Below are positions 53,806-63,166 of a stretch of 64,000 nt of DNA, in pieces. The number at the start of each line of letters is the position of its first letter. The stretch's first letter is position 1. The translations under genes were made by a program, and so were the position numbers. Under the pieces are notes generated by a model. The model saw nothing but the letters and a program-made list of their open reading frames with translations, was not told the DNA's origin and made no database searches. This stretch comes from Paenirhodobacter enshiensis. GTDB taxonomy: Bacteria; Pseudomonadota; Alphaproteobacteria; Rhodobacterales; Rhodobacteraceae. The stretch is taken from assembly GCF_000740785.1 (NCBI RefSeq), contig NZ_JFZB01000007.1, positions 1-64,000 on the forward strand, given 5' to 3'.

Positions 53806-54318
53806 TCAGCGTGCGCAGCGCCGGAGCGCCGGCAGATGACGCTGTTGCGAGGCGTCTCGCAGCGCGGTGAATACCCGCGTGACCTCGGGGTAATTCACGA
53901 CCTTGGGCAGCAGATCCTTGTCGTAAAGATCCGCATTCGCGACCTCGGCCGCGACGCCGGCCGCACAGGCGGCCTGCCGCGTGGCAGGCGCCTCGGGGCG
54001 CGGTTTCGTGCCGTCGAGCCAGCCGTTCGCCGGAATAGGCGTGCCCGAGGCGCGCAGCAGGTCTTTCAGCATCTCCTGATGTCGGCGCTCGGCGCGGATG
54101 ATGTTGGTGAAGGGGCGTTGCTCGCCAAACGCGGCGATGGCGACGCTGTAGAGCGCCTCGGCCTGGTATTCGTCATCGAGGGCGCGCTCGATCGCGTCGG
54201 TGACGGGCTGCGGATAGCGCGCCGCCGACGCGGCGCCGGGCAGGCCGAGCAGAACGGCGGCGACAACGAGGGACAGGCGGCTGAGGGGCAGGCGGCTGAG
54301 GGGCGGGGGGGTCTTCAT
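53806..54318 (-). CDS. secreted DUF2202 (ferritin-like) domain protein
   Basis: 170 residues from MKTPPPLSRLP. A signal peptide (about 1-32, ending AASA) leads to a helical domain with DDEYQAEALYSVAIAAFGEQRPFTNIIRAERRHQEML (in parts: ALDDEYQAEALYS, RPFTNIIRAERRHQEML), typical of DUF2202 and ferritin-like folds. The E-x-x-x-E and E-x-x-H patterns could bind a di-metal centre. The function is unknown. A hairpin (CTCCGG-TTG-CCGGAG, 54338-54352) sits in its 5' leader. Confidence 0.75.
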   Translation of the reverse strand: MKTPPPLSRLPLSRLSLVVAAVLLGLPGAASAARYPQPVTDAIERALDDEYQAEALYSVAIAAFGEQRPFTNIIRAERRHQEMLKDLLRASGTPIPANGWLDGTKPRPEAPATRQAACAAGVAAEVANADLYDKDLLPKVVNYPEVTRVFTALRDASQQRHLPALRRCAR

Positions 54319-54657
54319 GGCGGTCTCCTGTGAAACGCTCCGGTTGCCGGAGTTCACATATGGAACGGTGAATGTATCTGGTTCCGTCGCCCGGGCAAAA
54401 ACTTTCGGGTCCTTCCGAAAGAGACCGGGCCCGCGAGGGATGGGCATGGGAATTCGCCCCACCCCTGTCGGACGGCGCCCCGTCCTCGCCGCGAATCACT
54501 TGCGCGTGAGGCGGAGTCCGCCCGTTGTCGCCCACTCTTGCCTGTGACTTTCGGGCCGCATTTGGGGGCGGAACCGGGTTCATTCCGGGAATTCATGGGC
54601 GAAGTTTCGGGATCTTCCGGACCTCTACATCTGGTGGGTATCGTTGCAGTGTTCCGC
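54319..54657. other. intergenic region without a recognised gene
   Basis: Apart from the leader hairpin at 54338-54352 and a TGGGT element at 54635-54639, I see no gene or clear signal in these 339 bases between the DUF2202 gene and the mraZ promoter. Confidence 0.6.
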
Positions 54658-54663
54658 TATAAT
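54658..54663 (+). promoter_or_regulatory. TATAAT -10 box of the mraZ/dcw leader
   Basis: A perfect TATAAT at 54658-54663 lies about 390 bases ahead of mraZ. The -35 region is poor (TGGGTA at 54635-54640 with 17-base spacing) and contains a TGGGT element of the kind bound by MraZ, so MraZ could repress here. Initiation would be near 54670. Confidence 0.5.
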
Positions 54664-54669
54664 TTCGCC

Positions 54670-54995
54670 GATCCTGTGGATAAGGGCACCATCTGTGGTG
54701 CCGGGCGAAGGGGTTGTCCCAGATGATGGGGTGGAAAATCCCATTGGGTGGGGAGAAATCCCTTGCTTTCCCGCGGGGGCTTATGGCATCACTGGCTCAT
54801 CGGGAAGATGGGAACGAGGCGAAAAGACCTCACGCGGAAAAGAGCAGTTTCATACAGGCACCCACTTCACGAAGAAAAAGATCCGGCGCGCGAGCGAGCA
54901 GACATCCCCCAAGGTGGCGTGCGCAGTCGGACAGCCCCAGAGATGGGAACGAGGGCGGCGGATCGGGCAGTGGCAGCAGCCCGATCCGCCGTTTT
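54670..54995 (+). ncRNA. candidate UpsM-type sRNA from the mraZ leader
   Basis: A strong intrinsic terminator (CGGCGGATCGGGC at 54956-54968 pairing with GCCCGATCCGCCG at 54979-54991, followed by TTTTC) sits inside the leader of mraZ, 55 bases before the coding start. Transcripts from the promoter near 54658 would stop here, giving a leader-derived RNA of roughly 325 bases or a shorter processed form. In Rhodobacter sphaeroides the abundant sRNA UpsM comes from exactly this position. Sequence similarity to UpsM could not be checked. Direct repeats TGGGGTGGAAAATCCC (54727) and TGGGGAGAAATCCC (54749), and AGATGGGAACGAGG twice (54806 and 54941), lie within it. Confidence 0.6.
54956..54995 (+). 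terminator. intrinsic terminator in the mraZ leader
   Basis: The 13-bp perfect stem (54956-54968 with 54979-54991) with a 10-base loop is followed by TTTTC. Reading through it is required to express the dcw cluster from the upstream promoter. Confidence 0.85.
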
Positions 54996-55050
54996 CATAT
55001 CCGGCCCCCAGGGTCGGCAAACGTGGTGACGGGACAGGAGAACGCCAGCC

Positions 55051-55557
55051 TTGGCACGGCGGTTCAGAGGTTCGGAGACGTATCGGATGGACGCGAAGGG
55101 TCGCGTTTCCATCCCCGCCCCGTTCCGCCGCGTGATTGAGGCCGGCGATCCCGACTGGAGCCCGGACAAACGCCCCAACATCGTCATCGTCTACGGCGGA
55201 CCCGAGCGGAACTGGCTCGAGGTCTACACGATGGAAGCCGTCTACGAGATTGACGAACAGATCGACATGATGCAGCGCGGCACCCAGGAGCGCGCCGAGA
55301 TCGAGGAGCTGATGTATGCGCAGTCGCATCAGACCGAGATCGACCCGGACGGGCGTCTGGTGCTGCCGCAGAAACTGCGCGAGAAGATCGGCCTGAAATC
55401 GGACGTCTATTTCGCCTCGGCCGGCACCTCGTTCCGGATCTGGGACCCCGAGACCTATGCGGCCGAACAGGCCTCTGTTGCGGCAGAGCGCGCCCAGACC
55501 CGGCCGCCGCATTACGACCCTCTCATCAACCTGCCGAAACTTGGAGGCAGCCAGTGA
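55051..55557 (+). CDS. mraZ: transcriptional regulator MraZ
   Basis: 168 residues starting with TTG (M-A-R-R-F-R-G-S). The ribosome site CAGGAG lies about ten bases ahead. Two AbrB-like domains are visible, each with the MraZ D-x-K/D-x-GR motif: [14 protein letters not shown] (about residue 13) and [15 protein letters not shown] (about residue 100). MraZ binds TGGG repeats in its own promoter and represses the dcw cluster. It overlaps rsmH by four bases (GTGA). The rare TTG start fits low-level synthesis. Confidence 0.92.
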   Translation: MARRFRGSETYRMDAKGRVSIPAPFRRVIEAGDPDWSPDKRPNIVIVYGGPERNWLEVYTMEAVYEIDEQIDMMQRGTQERAEIEELMYAQSHQTEIDPDGRLVLPQKLREKIGLKSDVYFASAGTSFRIWDPETYAAEQASVAAERAQTRPPHYDPLINLPKLGGSQ

Positions 55558-56573
55558 CAGCTTCCGCCCCCCACATTCCCGTTTTGCTGCGGCCGCTCCT
55601 CGAAGCGGTCGCGCCTGTCTCTGGGGTATGGCTTGACGGCACCTTCGGCGCCGGCGGCTACAGCCGCGGGTTGCTGGCGGCGGGCGCCGATACGGTGATC
55701 GGCGTCGACCGCGATCCGCTGGCCTTCGAGATGGCCGCCCCCTGGCGCGGCGAGTATGGCGACCGTCTGGTGCTGGTCGAAGGCACCTTCTCCGAACTCG
55801 ATACCTACGCGGCCGAGGTCGCGCCGGGTGGCCTCGACGGGGTGGTGCTGGACCTCGGCGTGTCCTCGATGCAGCTCGACCGGGCGGAGCGCGGCTTTTC
55901 CTTCATGAAGGACGGCCCCCTCGACATGCGCATGTCGCAAGATGGCGTGTCGGCGGCCGACATCGTGAACCACGCGGGCGAGGGCGAGATCGCCGATATC
56001 CTCTATCATTACGGCGAGGAGCGCGCCTCGCGCCGGATCGCGCGCGCCATCGCCGAGGCGCGCAAGACCGCGCCTTTCGAGACCACCCGCCAGCTCGTGC
56101 AGGTGATCGAACGGTGCCTGCCGCGCCCGAAGCCCGGGCAGAGCCATCCGGCCACGCGCTCGTTCCAGGCGCTGCGCATCGCGGTCAATGACGAGTTCGG
56201 CCAGCTTGCCGCCGGGCTTGAGGCCGCCGAGCGCGCGCTGAAACCCGGTGGGCGGCTCGCGGTCGTCACCTTCCATTCGCTGGAGGACCGGGTGGTGAAG
56301 CGCTTCTTCCAGGAGCGTTCCGGCCGGCGCGGCGGCGGCTCTCGCTATGCGCCCGCGCAGGCGAGCGAGGCACCGGCCTTCGACCTTCTCACCCGCAAGC
56401 CCGTCGGCCCCGATGAGCGCGAACTGGCCGAGAATCCGCGCTCGCGTTCGGCGCTCTTGCGCGTCGCGGTGCGCACCGATACCCCGGCCGGGTCGGCGGA
56501 CCGGGCGGCCCTCGGGCTGCCGGCGCCCGCCCTGTCCGAGTATCATCCCCCTGTCACGGGACGCGCCCGATGA
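55554..56573 (+). CDS. rsmH: 16S rRNA (cytosine-1402-N4)-methyltransferase RsmH
   Basis: 339 residues from GTG at 55554, with GGAGG (55543-55547) ahead. SAM-binding [13 protein letters not shown] (about residues 27-39) begins the domain, followed by [21 protein letters not shown] (in parts), GPLDMRM and [16 protein letters not shown]-like [16 protein letters not shown]. The later [22 protein letters not shown] (in parts) and [13 protein letters not shown] are conserved. It is translationally coupled to mraZ and ftsL. Confidence 0.96.
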   Translation: MTASAPHIPVLLRPLLEAVAPVSGVWLDGTFGAGGYSRGLLAAGADTVIGVDRDPLAFEMAAPWRGEYGDRLVLVEGTFSELDTYAAEVAPGGLDGVVLDLGVSSMQLDRAERGFSFMKDGPLDMRMSQDGVSAADIVNHAGEGEIADILYHYGEERASRRIARAIAEARKTAPFETTRQLVQVIERCLPRPKPGQSHPATRSFQALRIAVNDEFGQLAAGLEAAERALKPGGRLAVVTFHSLEDRVVKRFFQERSGRRGGGSRYAPAQASEAPAFDLLTRKPVGPDERELAENPRSRSALLRVAVRTDTPAGSADRAALGLPAPALSEYHPPVTGRAR

Positions 56574-56980
56574 GAACGATCCTTTATCTTGCCACCGCGC
56601 TGTGCGTGATGGGGCTCGCGTTCTGGGCCTATCACGTCAATTACGCGACGCAGGACCGCCAGTCCGAGCTGCGCAGGATCAAGGTCGAGATCGCCACCTT
56701 GCAGGAGGGCCTTGGCGTGCTGAACGCCGAATGGGCCTATCTGAACCGCCCCGACCGGCTGCGGGCGCTGGCCAATCTGAACTTCGGCAAGCTCGGTCTG
56801 CTGCCGCTCGCCCCCGAGCAGTTCGGCACCGTGTCGCAGATCGCTTACCCCGATCCCGACGCCCCCGCGCCCGATGAGAACACCGCCCCGGTTCTGGCCG
56901 GGGTGAAGCCGGTCAATGTGCTTACCAACGTGCCGCAACCCCTCGACGACGGTCCGACCCGGCTGGAGGAAGTGCCATGA
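56570..56980 (+). CDS. ftsL: cell division protein FtsL
   Basis: 136 residues. A single membrane helix (about 5-22) is followed by a short coiled coil (about 28-70) with [31 protein letters not shown] (in parts: [14 protein letters not shown]), typical of alphaproteobacterial FtsL. The tail is proline- and acid-rich. FtsL connects FtsB and FtsI in the divisome. It overlaps rsmH and ftsI by four bases each (ATGA), as expected in the cluster. Identification rests mainly on position, since the family is poorly conserved. Confidence 0.88.
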   Translation: MRTILYLATALCVMGLAFWAYHVNYATQDRQSELRRIKVEIATLQEGLGVLNAEWAYLNRPDRLRALANLNFGKLGLLPLAPEQFGTVSQIAYPDPDAPAPDENTAPVLAGVKPVNVLTNVPQPLDDGPTRLEEVP

Positions 56981-58770
56981 TCCGCACCCCCCTGCGCCCG
57001 CTGCCGCGCATCCTCGACGCCCGCGCCCGCGGCGAGAATCCCGATGCGATCGAGAAGGAAAACATCCGCATCCGCGGCGAGCAGATGCGCGACCGCACCC
57101 GCAACTCGGCCTCGGTGCGGCTGCTGCTGCTGGGGGGCATGTTTCTGGTGGCCTTCGTCACGATCTGCGTGCGCATGGGGATGATCGCCGGTGCCGAACC
57201 GCAGGAGCCGCAGGCCGCCGATACCGCGCCCGCGATCCTCGCGCAGCGCGCCGACATCACCGACCGCGAGGGCCGGGTGCTGGCGACGAACCTCGTCACC
57301 CATGCGCTTTACGCCCAACCGCCGATGATGATCGACCCGATCAACTGTGCGCGCAAGCTGGTCAAGATCTTCCCGGATCTGAATTATGACAGGCTCGTCA
57401 AGGACTTCACCGGCGGGCGCAAGTTCGTCTGGATCAAGAAGACGATCAGCCCCGAGCAGATGCAGGCCGTCCATGACATCGGCGACCCGGGCCTTATGTT
57501 CGGCCCGCGCGAGATGCGGCTTTACCCCAACGGCACGCTCGCCGCGCATGTGCTGGGCGGCACCCGCTTCGGCGCCGAGGGCGTGAACTCGGCCGAGATC
57601 GTCGGCGTCGCCGGCGTCGAGAAGGCCTTCGACGGCTGGTTGCGCGATCCGGCGAACAAGGGTGCGCCCCTGCAACTGTCGGTCGATCTGACCATTCAGG
57701 CCGCGGTCGAGGATATCCTGTCGGGCGGCATGACGGTGATGAAGGCCAAGGGCGCCTCGGCCATCGTGATGGATGTGCACACCGGCGAGATCGTGGCGAT
57801 GGCCTCGCTGCCCGATTTCGACCCGAACCACCGCCCGTCGCCGCTGACCAAGGGCGATGCCTCGGACAGCCCGCTGTTCAACCGCGCGGTGCAGGGCGTT
57901 TACGAACTCGGCTCCACCTTCAAGCCCTTCGCCGTGGCGCAGGCGATGCAGCTCGGTCTGGTGTCGCCGACCACGGTTCTCGATACCACGCCCTTCAAGA
58001 TGGGGCGGTTCTGGATCAAGGACTTCCACAATTACGGCGCGCGGCTGTCGACGACCGAGATCCTGGTGAACTCGTCGAACATCGGCACGGCGCGGATCGT
58101 GCAGCTGATCGGGCCGGACCGTCAGAAGGCGTTCCTGACCCGTCTGGGTTTTCTCGCGCCGACCCCGGTCGAGCTGACCGAGGCGCCGACCGGCCGCCCC
58201 ATCGTGCCGGCCCGCTGGTCCGAGATTTCCTCGATGACCATCGGTTACGGTCACGGTCTGTCGGCCTCGCCGCTGCATCTGGCCTCGGCCTATGCGACCA
58301 TCGCGAACGGCGGCCGTCTGGTGCGCCCGACGCTGGTGCATGACGAGAAACACGCTCCCGGCGAGCAGGTGATGTCCGAGGACGTCTCGAAGAAGCTTCT
58401 GGCGATGATGCGCGCCGTTGTGACGCGCGGCACCGCGTCCTTCGCCAACGTCAAGGGCTACGAGGTCGCCGGCAAGACCGGCACCGCCGACAAGGTGAAG
58501 CCGACGGGCGGCTACTATGACAACAAGGTCATGGCGACCTTCGCGGGCGTCTTCCCGGTGACCGATCCGAAATACGTTCTGGTGCTGAGCCTCGACGAGC
58601 CCTCGACCTTCGTCGCGGGCGAGGACCGGCGCACCGCCGGCTGGACCGCGGTTCCCGTCGCGGCCGAGCTGATCCGCCGCATCGCGCCGCTTCTGGGGCT
58701 GCGCCCGCAAGACACCGAGCCCGATGTCCTCGACGGTATCCAGCTGACCCGCGCCAAGAAGACCGGCTGA
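56977..58770 (+). CDS. ftsI: peptidoglycan transpeptidase FtsI (PBP3)
   Basis: 597 residues, the divisome class B penicillin-binding protein that crosslinks septal peptidoglycan. A cytoplasmic tail and one membrane helix (about 45-65) are followed by the dimerisation domain with ADITDREGRVLATNL. The transpeptidase motifs are the nucleophile S313-T-F-K316 (GSTFKPF), SSN in VNSSNIGTARI, and KTG in AGKTGTADKVK. The product is standard in length. It is coupled to ftsL. murE starts 106 bases after the stop. Confidence 0.97.
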   Translation: MIRTPLRPLPRILDARARGENPDAIEKENIRIRGEQMRDRTRNSASVRLLLLGGMFLVAFVTICVRMGMIAGAEPQEPQAADTAPAILAQRADITDREGRVLATNLVTHALYAQPPMMIDPINCARKLVKIFPDLNYDRLVKDFTGGRKFVWIKKTISPEQMQAVHDIGDPGLMFGPREMRLYPNGTLAAHVLGGTRFGAEGVNSAEIVGVAGVEKAFDGWLRDPANKGAPLQLSVDLTIQAAVEDILSGGMTVMKAKGASAIVMDVHTGEIVAMASLPDFDPNHRPSPLTKGDASDSPLFNRAVQGVYELGSTFKPFAVAQAMQLGLVSPTTVLDTTPFKMGRFWIKDFHNYGARLSTTEILVNSSNIGTARIVQLIGPDRQKAFLTRLGFLAPTPVELTEAPTGRPIVPARWSEISSMTIGYGHGLSASPLHLASAYATIANGGRLVRPTLVHDEKHAPGEQVMSEDVSKKLLAMMRAVVTRGTASFANVKGYEVAGKTGTADKVKPTGGYYDNKVMATFAGVFPVTDPKYVLVLSLDEPSTFVAGEDRRTAGWTAVPVAAELIRRIAPLLGLRPQDTEPDVLDGIQLTRAKKTG

Positions 58771-58876
58771 GCGGCACGAAGAACTGGCGCGGGGGGCGGA
58801 TCCCCCTCCGCGTGCGCGTTGACGCCCCGAGGGGCATGGCCGTAAAAGGCGCCGAACCGACGAACGAGGCAGGCAA

Positions 58877-60364
58877 ATGGGCGATACCGTCACCAAGACT
58901 CTGGGCGAGCTGGGCCTGACGGCCCGGCGCGGGGGCGATCTGCGCATCACCGGGCTTTCGGTCGACTCGCGGCTGGTGCAGCCGGGGCATCTGTTCGCCG
59001 CGCTGCCAGGCGTCAAGGCGCATGGCGCGGCTTTCGCCGGGATCGCGCTCGACAAGGGCGCCGTCGCGATCCTGACCGACCGCGCCGGCGAGGAGATCGT
59101 TTCGCCGCTTCTGGCCGGGCGCGATATCGCGCTGGTGGTGGTCGAGGATCCGCGCCAGAGCCTCGCCTGTGCCGCGGCACTGTGGTTCGGCCGCCAGCCC
59201 GAAACCGTGGTCGCGGTGACCGGCACCAATGGCAAGACCTCGGTCGCGACTTTCACCCGCCAGCTGTGGCAGCTGATGGGGATCGAGGCGGCGAACATCG
59301 GCACCACCGGGGTCGAGGGCAGCTTCACCGCGCCCTCTCCCAACACCACGCCCGAGCCGATCACGCTGCAACGTCTGCTCGCCGAGATGGCGGCCGGGGG
59401 CGTCGATCACGCGGCGATGGAGGCCTCCTCGCACGGGCTCGCGCAGCGTCGTCTGGATGGCGTGTTGCTCAAGGCCGCGGCCTTCACCAATTTCACCCAA
59501 GACCACCTCGATTATCACGCGACGTTCGAGGAATATTTCGCCGCCAAGGCGGGTCTGTTCAACCGCGTGCTGCCCGAAGACGGGGTGGCGGTGCTGAACA
59601 TCGACGATCCGAAGGGGCGAGAGCTCGTCGGCATCTGCACCGCGCGCGGCCAGACGGTGATCCGCGTCGGCACCTCGGCCGAGGCCGAGATGCGCCTGCT
59701 GAACGAGCGCTTCGATGCCTCGGGGCAGGATGTGCGGTTCTCGTGGATGGGCACGACGCATCTGGTGCGCCTCGCGCTGATCGGCGGGTTCCAGTCGATG
59801 AACGCGCTGACCGCGGCGGCGCTGGTCATCGCCTCGGGCTCGGAGGCGGAGGCGGTCTTCGCCGCGCTGCCGGGGCTGAGCACGGTGCGCGGCCGGATGC
59901 AGCTTGCCGCGACGCGCGAGAACGGTGCCACCGTCTTCGTCGATTACGCCCATACCCCCGATGCGGTCGAGACCGCGCTGAAGGCGCTGCGCCCGCATGT
60001 GATGGGCCATATCGTCGCCATCGTCGGCGCGGGCGGCGACCGCGACCGCACCAAGCGCCCGCTGATGGGGCGCGCCGCGACCGAATTCGCCGATCATGTC
60101 ATCGTCACCGACGACAACCCGCGCTCCGAGGATCCCGCCTCGATCCGGCGCGCGGTTCTCGAAGGCGCGGGCCCCGAGGCGGTAGAGGTCGGCGACCGCG
60201 CCGAGGCGATCTTGCGCGGCGTCGACATGCTCGGGCCGGGCGATGCGCTTCTGGTGATGGGCAAGGGCCACGAGCGCGGCCAGGTCATCGGCACCGATGT
60301 CTTCCCCTTCGACGATGCCGAGCAGGCCTCGATCGCGGTCGCCGCGCTCGACGGCCGGATCTGA
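58877..60364 (+). CDS. murE: UDP-MurNAc-tripeptide synthetase MurE
   Basis: 495 residues. It adds meso-diaminopimelate to UDP-MurNAc-L-Ala-D-Glu. The ATP loop reads TGTNGKTS (about residues 114-121). Central-domain signatures include GTTGVEG, ASSHGLAQRRLDG and FTNFTQDHLDYHATF. The C-terminal domain carries DNPRSEDPASI, in which the arginine of the DNPR box reads the diaminopimelate side chain, so the wall is of the DAP type. The carboxylated lysine and others lie between. The start has a GGCAGGC-type site. It is followed by murF after nine bases. Confidence 0.96.
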   Translation: MGDTVTKTLGELGLTARRGGDLRITGLSVDSRLVQPGHLFAALPGVKAHGAAFAGIALDKGAVAILTDRAGEEIVSPLLAGRDIALVVVEDPRQSLACAAALWFGRQPETVVAVTGTNGKTSVATFTRQLWQLMGIEAANIGTTGVEGSFTAPSPNTTPEPITLQRLLAEMAAGGVDHAAMEASSHGLAQRRLDGVLLKAAAFTNFTQDHLDYHATFEEYFAAKAGLFNRVLPEDGVAVLNIDDPKGRELVGICTARGQTVIRVGTSAEAEMRLLNERFDASGQDVRFSWMGTTHLVRLALIGGFQSMNALTAAALVIASGSEAEAVFAALPGLSTVRGRMQLAATRENGATVFVDYAHTPDAVETALKALRPHVMGHIVAIVGAGGDRDRTKRPLMGRAATEFADHVIVTDDNPRSEDPASIRRAVLEGAGPEAVEVGDRAEAILRGVDMLGPGDALLVMGKGHERGQVIGTDVFPFDDAEQASIAVAALDGRI

Positions 60365-60373
60365 GGACCGACC

Positions 60374-61879
60374 ATGACCATCCTGTGGACATCCGAAACC
60401 GCGGCCCATGCCACCGGCGGGCGCGCGACGCGTCCGTTCGAGTTGACGGGTCTGTCGATCGACACCCGCTCCATCGGCAAGGGCGAGCTGTTCGTCGCGC
60501 TGCGCGACGTGCGCGACGGCCATGATTTCGTGCGCGATGCGCTCGACAAGGGCGCCGCGGCGGCGCTGGTCAGCCGCATCCCCGAGGGCTGCACCGAGGC
60601 CGACCCGCTGCTGATCGTGCCCGATGTTCTGACGGCGCTGCAAGATCTCGGCCGGGCCGGGCGGGCGCGCGCACGCGCCAAGGTGATCGCGGTCACCGGT
60701 TCCGTCGGCAAGACCTCGACCAAGGAGATGCTGCGTGCCGTGCTCTCGGCGCAGGGCAGCGTCCATGCCGCCGAGGCCTCGTTCAACAACCAGTGGGGCG
60801 TGCCGATCACGCTGGCGCGGATGCCGGCCGATGTCGATTTCGCGGTGATCGAGATCGGCATGAACCACGCGGGCGAGATCGCGCCGCTGACCCGGCTGGC
60901 GCGGCCGCATGTGGCGATGATCACCACCGTCGCGGCCGCGCATCTCGAGGCTTTCGGCTCGCTCGAGGGGATCGCGCATGAGAAGGCCTCGATCTTCGAG
61001 GGGCTTGAGCCCGGCGGCGTTGCGGTGGTGCCCGAGGGGCTCGGCGTGACGCCGATCCTTCTGGCGGCGGCGCGGGCCCATGCCGCGAAGGTGCTGACCT
61101 TCGGCGAGGACAAGGGCTGCGATTACCGGATGTTGTCGGCGCGGGTGGTGGGCGATGTGACCATCGTGAAGGCCGAGACGATGATGCCCGCCCCGGCGCT
61201 GACGCGCGCGGGCACGGTGCCGTTGCGTCCGCTGCGCCGCAAGACGCTGCTGTTCAAGGTGATGTCGCCGGGGCGGCATTTCGCGCTGAACGGGTTGGGC
61301 GTGCTGGCGGTGACCGAGGCGGTGGGGGCGGACCCGTCCGTCGCGGCCCTCGACATGGCGCGCTGGCAGCCGCCGGCCGGTCGCGGCGCGCGCCAGCGGA
61401 TCTATCTCGACATTCTCGACGAGCATCAGAGCTTCGATCTGTTCGACGACGCCTTCAACGCCAACCCGACCTCGCTTGCCGCCGCGCTTGAGGTTCTGGC
61501 AGGCGCCGAGACCCGCGACGGCGTGGGCCGGGTGCGGCGCGGCCGCCGGGTGGCGATCCTGGGCGACATGCTCGAACTCGGCCCGGACGAGATCGCACTG
61601 CACGAAGCCGTGGCGAGGCTGCCCGCGATGGCGAAGGTGGACCTCGTGCATTGCGTCGGCCCGAGGATGCGCGCGCTGTGGCAGGCGCTGCCGCAGGAGA
61701 AGCGCGGCGAATGGTACGAAACCGCGCCCGAGATGGTGGCGCGCGCGCAGCATCTGGTCGATGCGGGCGATGTGGTTCTGGTGAAGGGCTCGAAAGGGTC
61801 GAAGGTCAGTCTCGTGGTTGACGCCCTGAAGAAACTGGGGCAACCCGACGCGGCCGAATTGTTCAGGGGAAAAGACTGA
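60374..61879 (+). CDS. murF: UDP-MurNAc-tripeptide-D-Ala-D-Ala ligase MurF
   Basis: 501 residues. It joins D-alanyl-D-alanine to the tripeptide. The ATP loop is [13 protein letters not shown] (about 112-124). Central features include [41 protein letters not shown] (in parts) and the C-terminal [18 protein letters not shown]. Length is slightly long because of loops near residue 260. Its stop overlaps the mraY ATG (TGATG), which couples their translation. Confidence 0.96.
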   Translation: MTILWTSETAAHATGGRATRPFELTGLSIDTRSIGKGELFVALRDVRDGHDFVRDALDKGAAAALVSRIPEGCTEADPLLIVPDVLTALQDLGRAGRARARAKVIAVTGSVGKTSTKEMLRAVLSAQGSVHAAEASFNNQWGVPITLARMPADVDFAVIEIGMNHAGEIAPLTRLARPHVAMITTVAAAHLEAFGSLEGIAHEKASIFEGLEPGGVAVVPEGLGVTPILLAAARAHAAKVLTFGEDKGCDYRMLSARVVGDVTIVKAETMMPAPALTRAGTVPLRPLRRKTLLFKVMSPGRHFALNGLGVLAVTEAVGADPSVAALDMARWQPPAGRGARQRIYLDILDEHQSFDLFDDAFNANPTSLAAALEVLAGAETRDGVGRVRRGRRVAILGDMLELGPDEIALHEAVARLPAMAKVDLVHCVGPRMRALWQALPQEKRGEWYETAPEMVARAQHLVDAGDVVLVKGSKGSKVSLVVDALKKLGQPDAAELFRGKD

Positions 61880-62961
61880 TGCTGTATTGGCTCGCCGATT
61901 TCGCGGATGGCGGGGGGGTCTTCAACCTCTTTCGCTACATCACCTTCCGGGCGGGTGCGGCGTTCTTCACCGCGCTGATCTTCGGCTTCCTGTTCGGCCG
62001 GCCGCTGATCGACTGGCTGCGGGTGCATCAGGGCAAGGGTCAGCCGATCCGCGCCGACGGGCCGCAGACTCATCTGGCGAAGGCGGGCACCCCGACGATG
62101 GGGGGGTTGCTGATCCTCGCCGCGATGGGGGTGTCGACGCTTCTGTGGGCGCGGCTCGACAACGGTTACATCTGGATCGTGATGGCGGTGACCTATGGCT
62201 ATGCGCTGATCGGTTTCGCCGATGACTATGCCAAGGTGACCAAGCAGAACGTCAAGGGCGTGAGCTCGCGCACGCGGATGCTGCTCGGTCTGGCGCTCGC
62301 GGCGCTCGCGGCGCTCGCCACCGCCTGGGTGCAGCCGAGCGAGCTGCGTTTCGGCCTCGCGCTGCCGGTGCTGAAGGATGCGATCGTCAACCTCGGCTGG
62401 TTTTTCGTGCCCTTCGCGATGGTGGTGATCGTGGGCACGGCGAATGCGGTCAACCTGACCGACGGTCTCGACGGGCTGGCGATCGTGCCGGTGATGATCG
62501 CGGCCGCGACCTTCGGCGCGATCTCCTATGTGGTGGGGCGGGTCGATTACACGTCTTATCTCGGCGTGTCCTTCGTTCCGGGCACGGGCGAGCTGATCGT
62601 GTTCTGCTCGGCGCTGATCGGGGCGGGGCTCGGCTTCCTGTGGTACAACGCGCCGCCCGCGGCGGTGTTCATGGGCGATACCGGGTCTCTGGCCCTTGGC
62701 GGCGCGCTCGGCGCGATCGCGGTCTGCACCAAGCACGAGCTTGTTCTGGTGATCGTCGGCGGCCTGTTCGTGGTCGAGGCGCTCTCGGTCATCATTCAGG
62801 TCGGTTACTTCAAGATGACCGGCAAGCGGGTGTTCCTGATGGCGCCGATCCACCACCACTTCGAGAAGAAGGGCTGGGGCGAGGCACAGGTGGTGATCCG
62901 GTTCTGGATCATCTCGATGGTGCTGGCGCTCATCGGTCTGGCGACGCTGAAGATCCGCTGA
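61879..62961 (+). CDS. mraY: phospho-MurNAc-pentapeptide translocase MraY
   Basis: 360 residues with about ten membrane helices. It transfers phospho-MurNAc-pentapeptide to undecaprenyl phosphate, forming lipid I. Signature blocks are [29 protein letters not shown] (Asp-Asp catalytic pair), [16 protein letters not shown], and [26 protein letters not shown] (in parts: [19 protein letters not shown]). The C-terminal histidine loop reads [14 protein letters not shown]. The downstream gap to murD holds an inverted pair of the dispersed repeat. Confidence 0.97.
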   Translation: MLYWLADFADGGGVFNLFRYITFRAGAAFFTALIFGFLFGRPLIDWLRVHQGKGQPIRADGPQTHLAKAGTPTMGGLLILAAMGVSTLLWARLDNGYIWIVMAVTYGYALIGFADDYAKVTKQNVKGVSSRTRMLLGLALAALAALATAWVQPSELRFGLALPVLKDAIVNLGWFFVPFAMVVIVGTANAVNLTDGLDGLAIVPVMIAAATFGAISYVVGRVDYTSYLGVSFVPGTGELIVFCSALIGAGLGFLWYNAPPAAVFMGDTGSLALGGALGAIAVCTKHELVLVIVGGLFVVEALSVIIQVGYFKMTGKRVFLMAPIHHHFEKKGWGEAQVVIRFWIISMVLALIGLATLKIR

Positions 62962-62990
62962 TTTCTGGCGGGTTTCCTTGCGGATGGGGA

Positions 62991-63149
62991 GAAGGGGGGC
63001 TGTCTGCCCCCCTCTTTCGTTCGTGCCGAACGAAATTCACCCCCCGAGGATATTTATGGAAAGCCGAAAGCGGGAAAGTCAGGAAAACCCTTTCCCTTTC
63101 GGCTTTCCACAAATATCCCACGGGGGTGCGGGGGTGTGAAACCCCCGCC
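62991..63149. repeat. dispersed intergenic repeat, copy 7 (inverted pair within the dcw cluster)
   Basis: GGGGGGC-TGTCT-GCCCCCC, then TTTCGTTCG-TGC-CGAACGAAA, then arm 1 (63046-63070) beginning GAGGATATTTATGGAAAGCC. Arm 2 (63096-63119) is its near-complement, followed by a GGGGGT/ACCCCC-type hairpin (63130-63147). It fills most of the 205-base mraY-murD spacer. Confidence 0.8.
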
Positions 63150-63166
63150 TGCGACATGAGGGCAAG

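Noticed and set aside
58529-61843. A minus-strand open frame opposite murE and murF of over 1,000 codons
   Set aside because: No start signal or domain; it mirrors the codon structure of the dcw genes.
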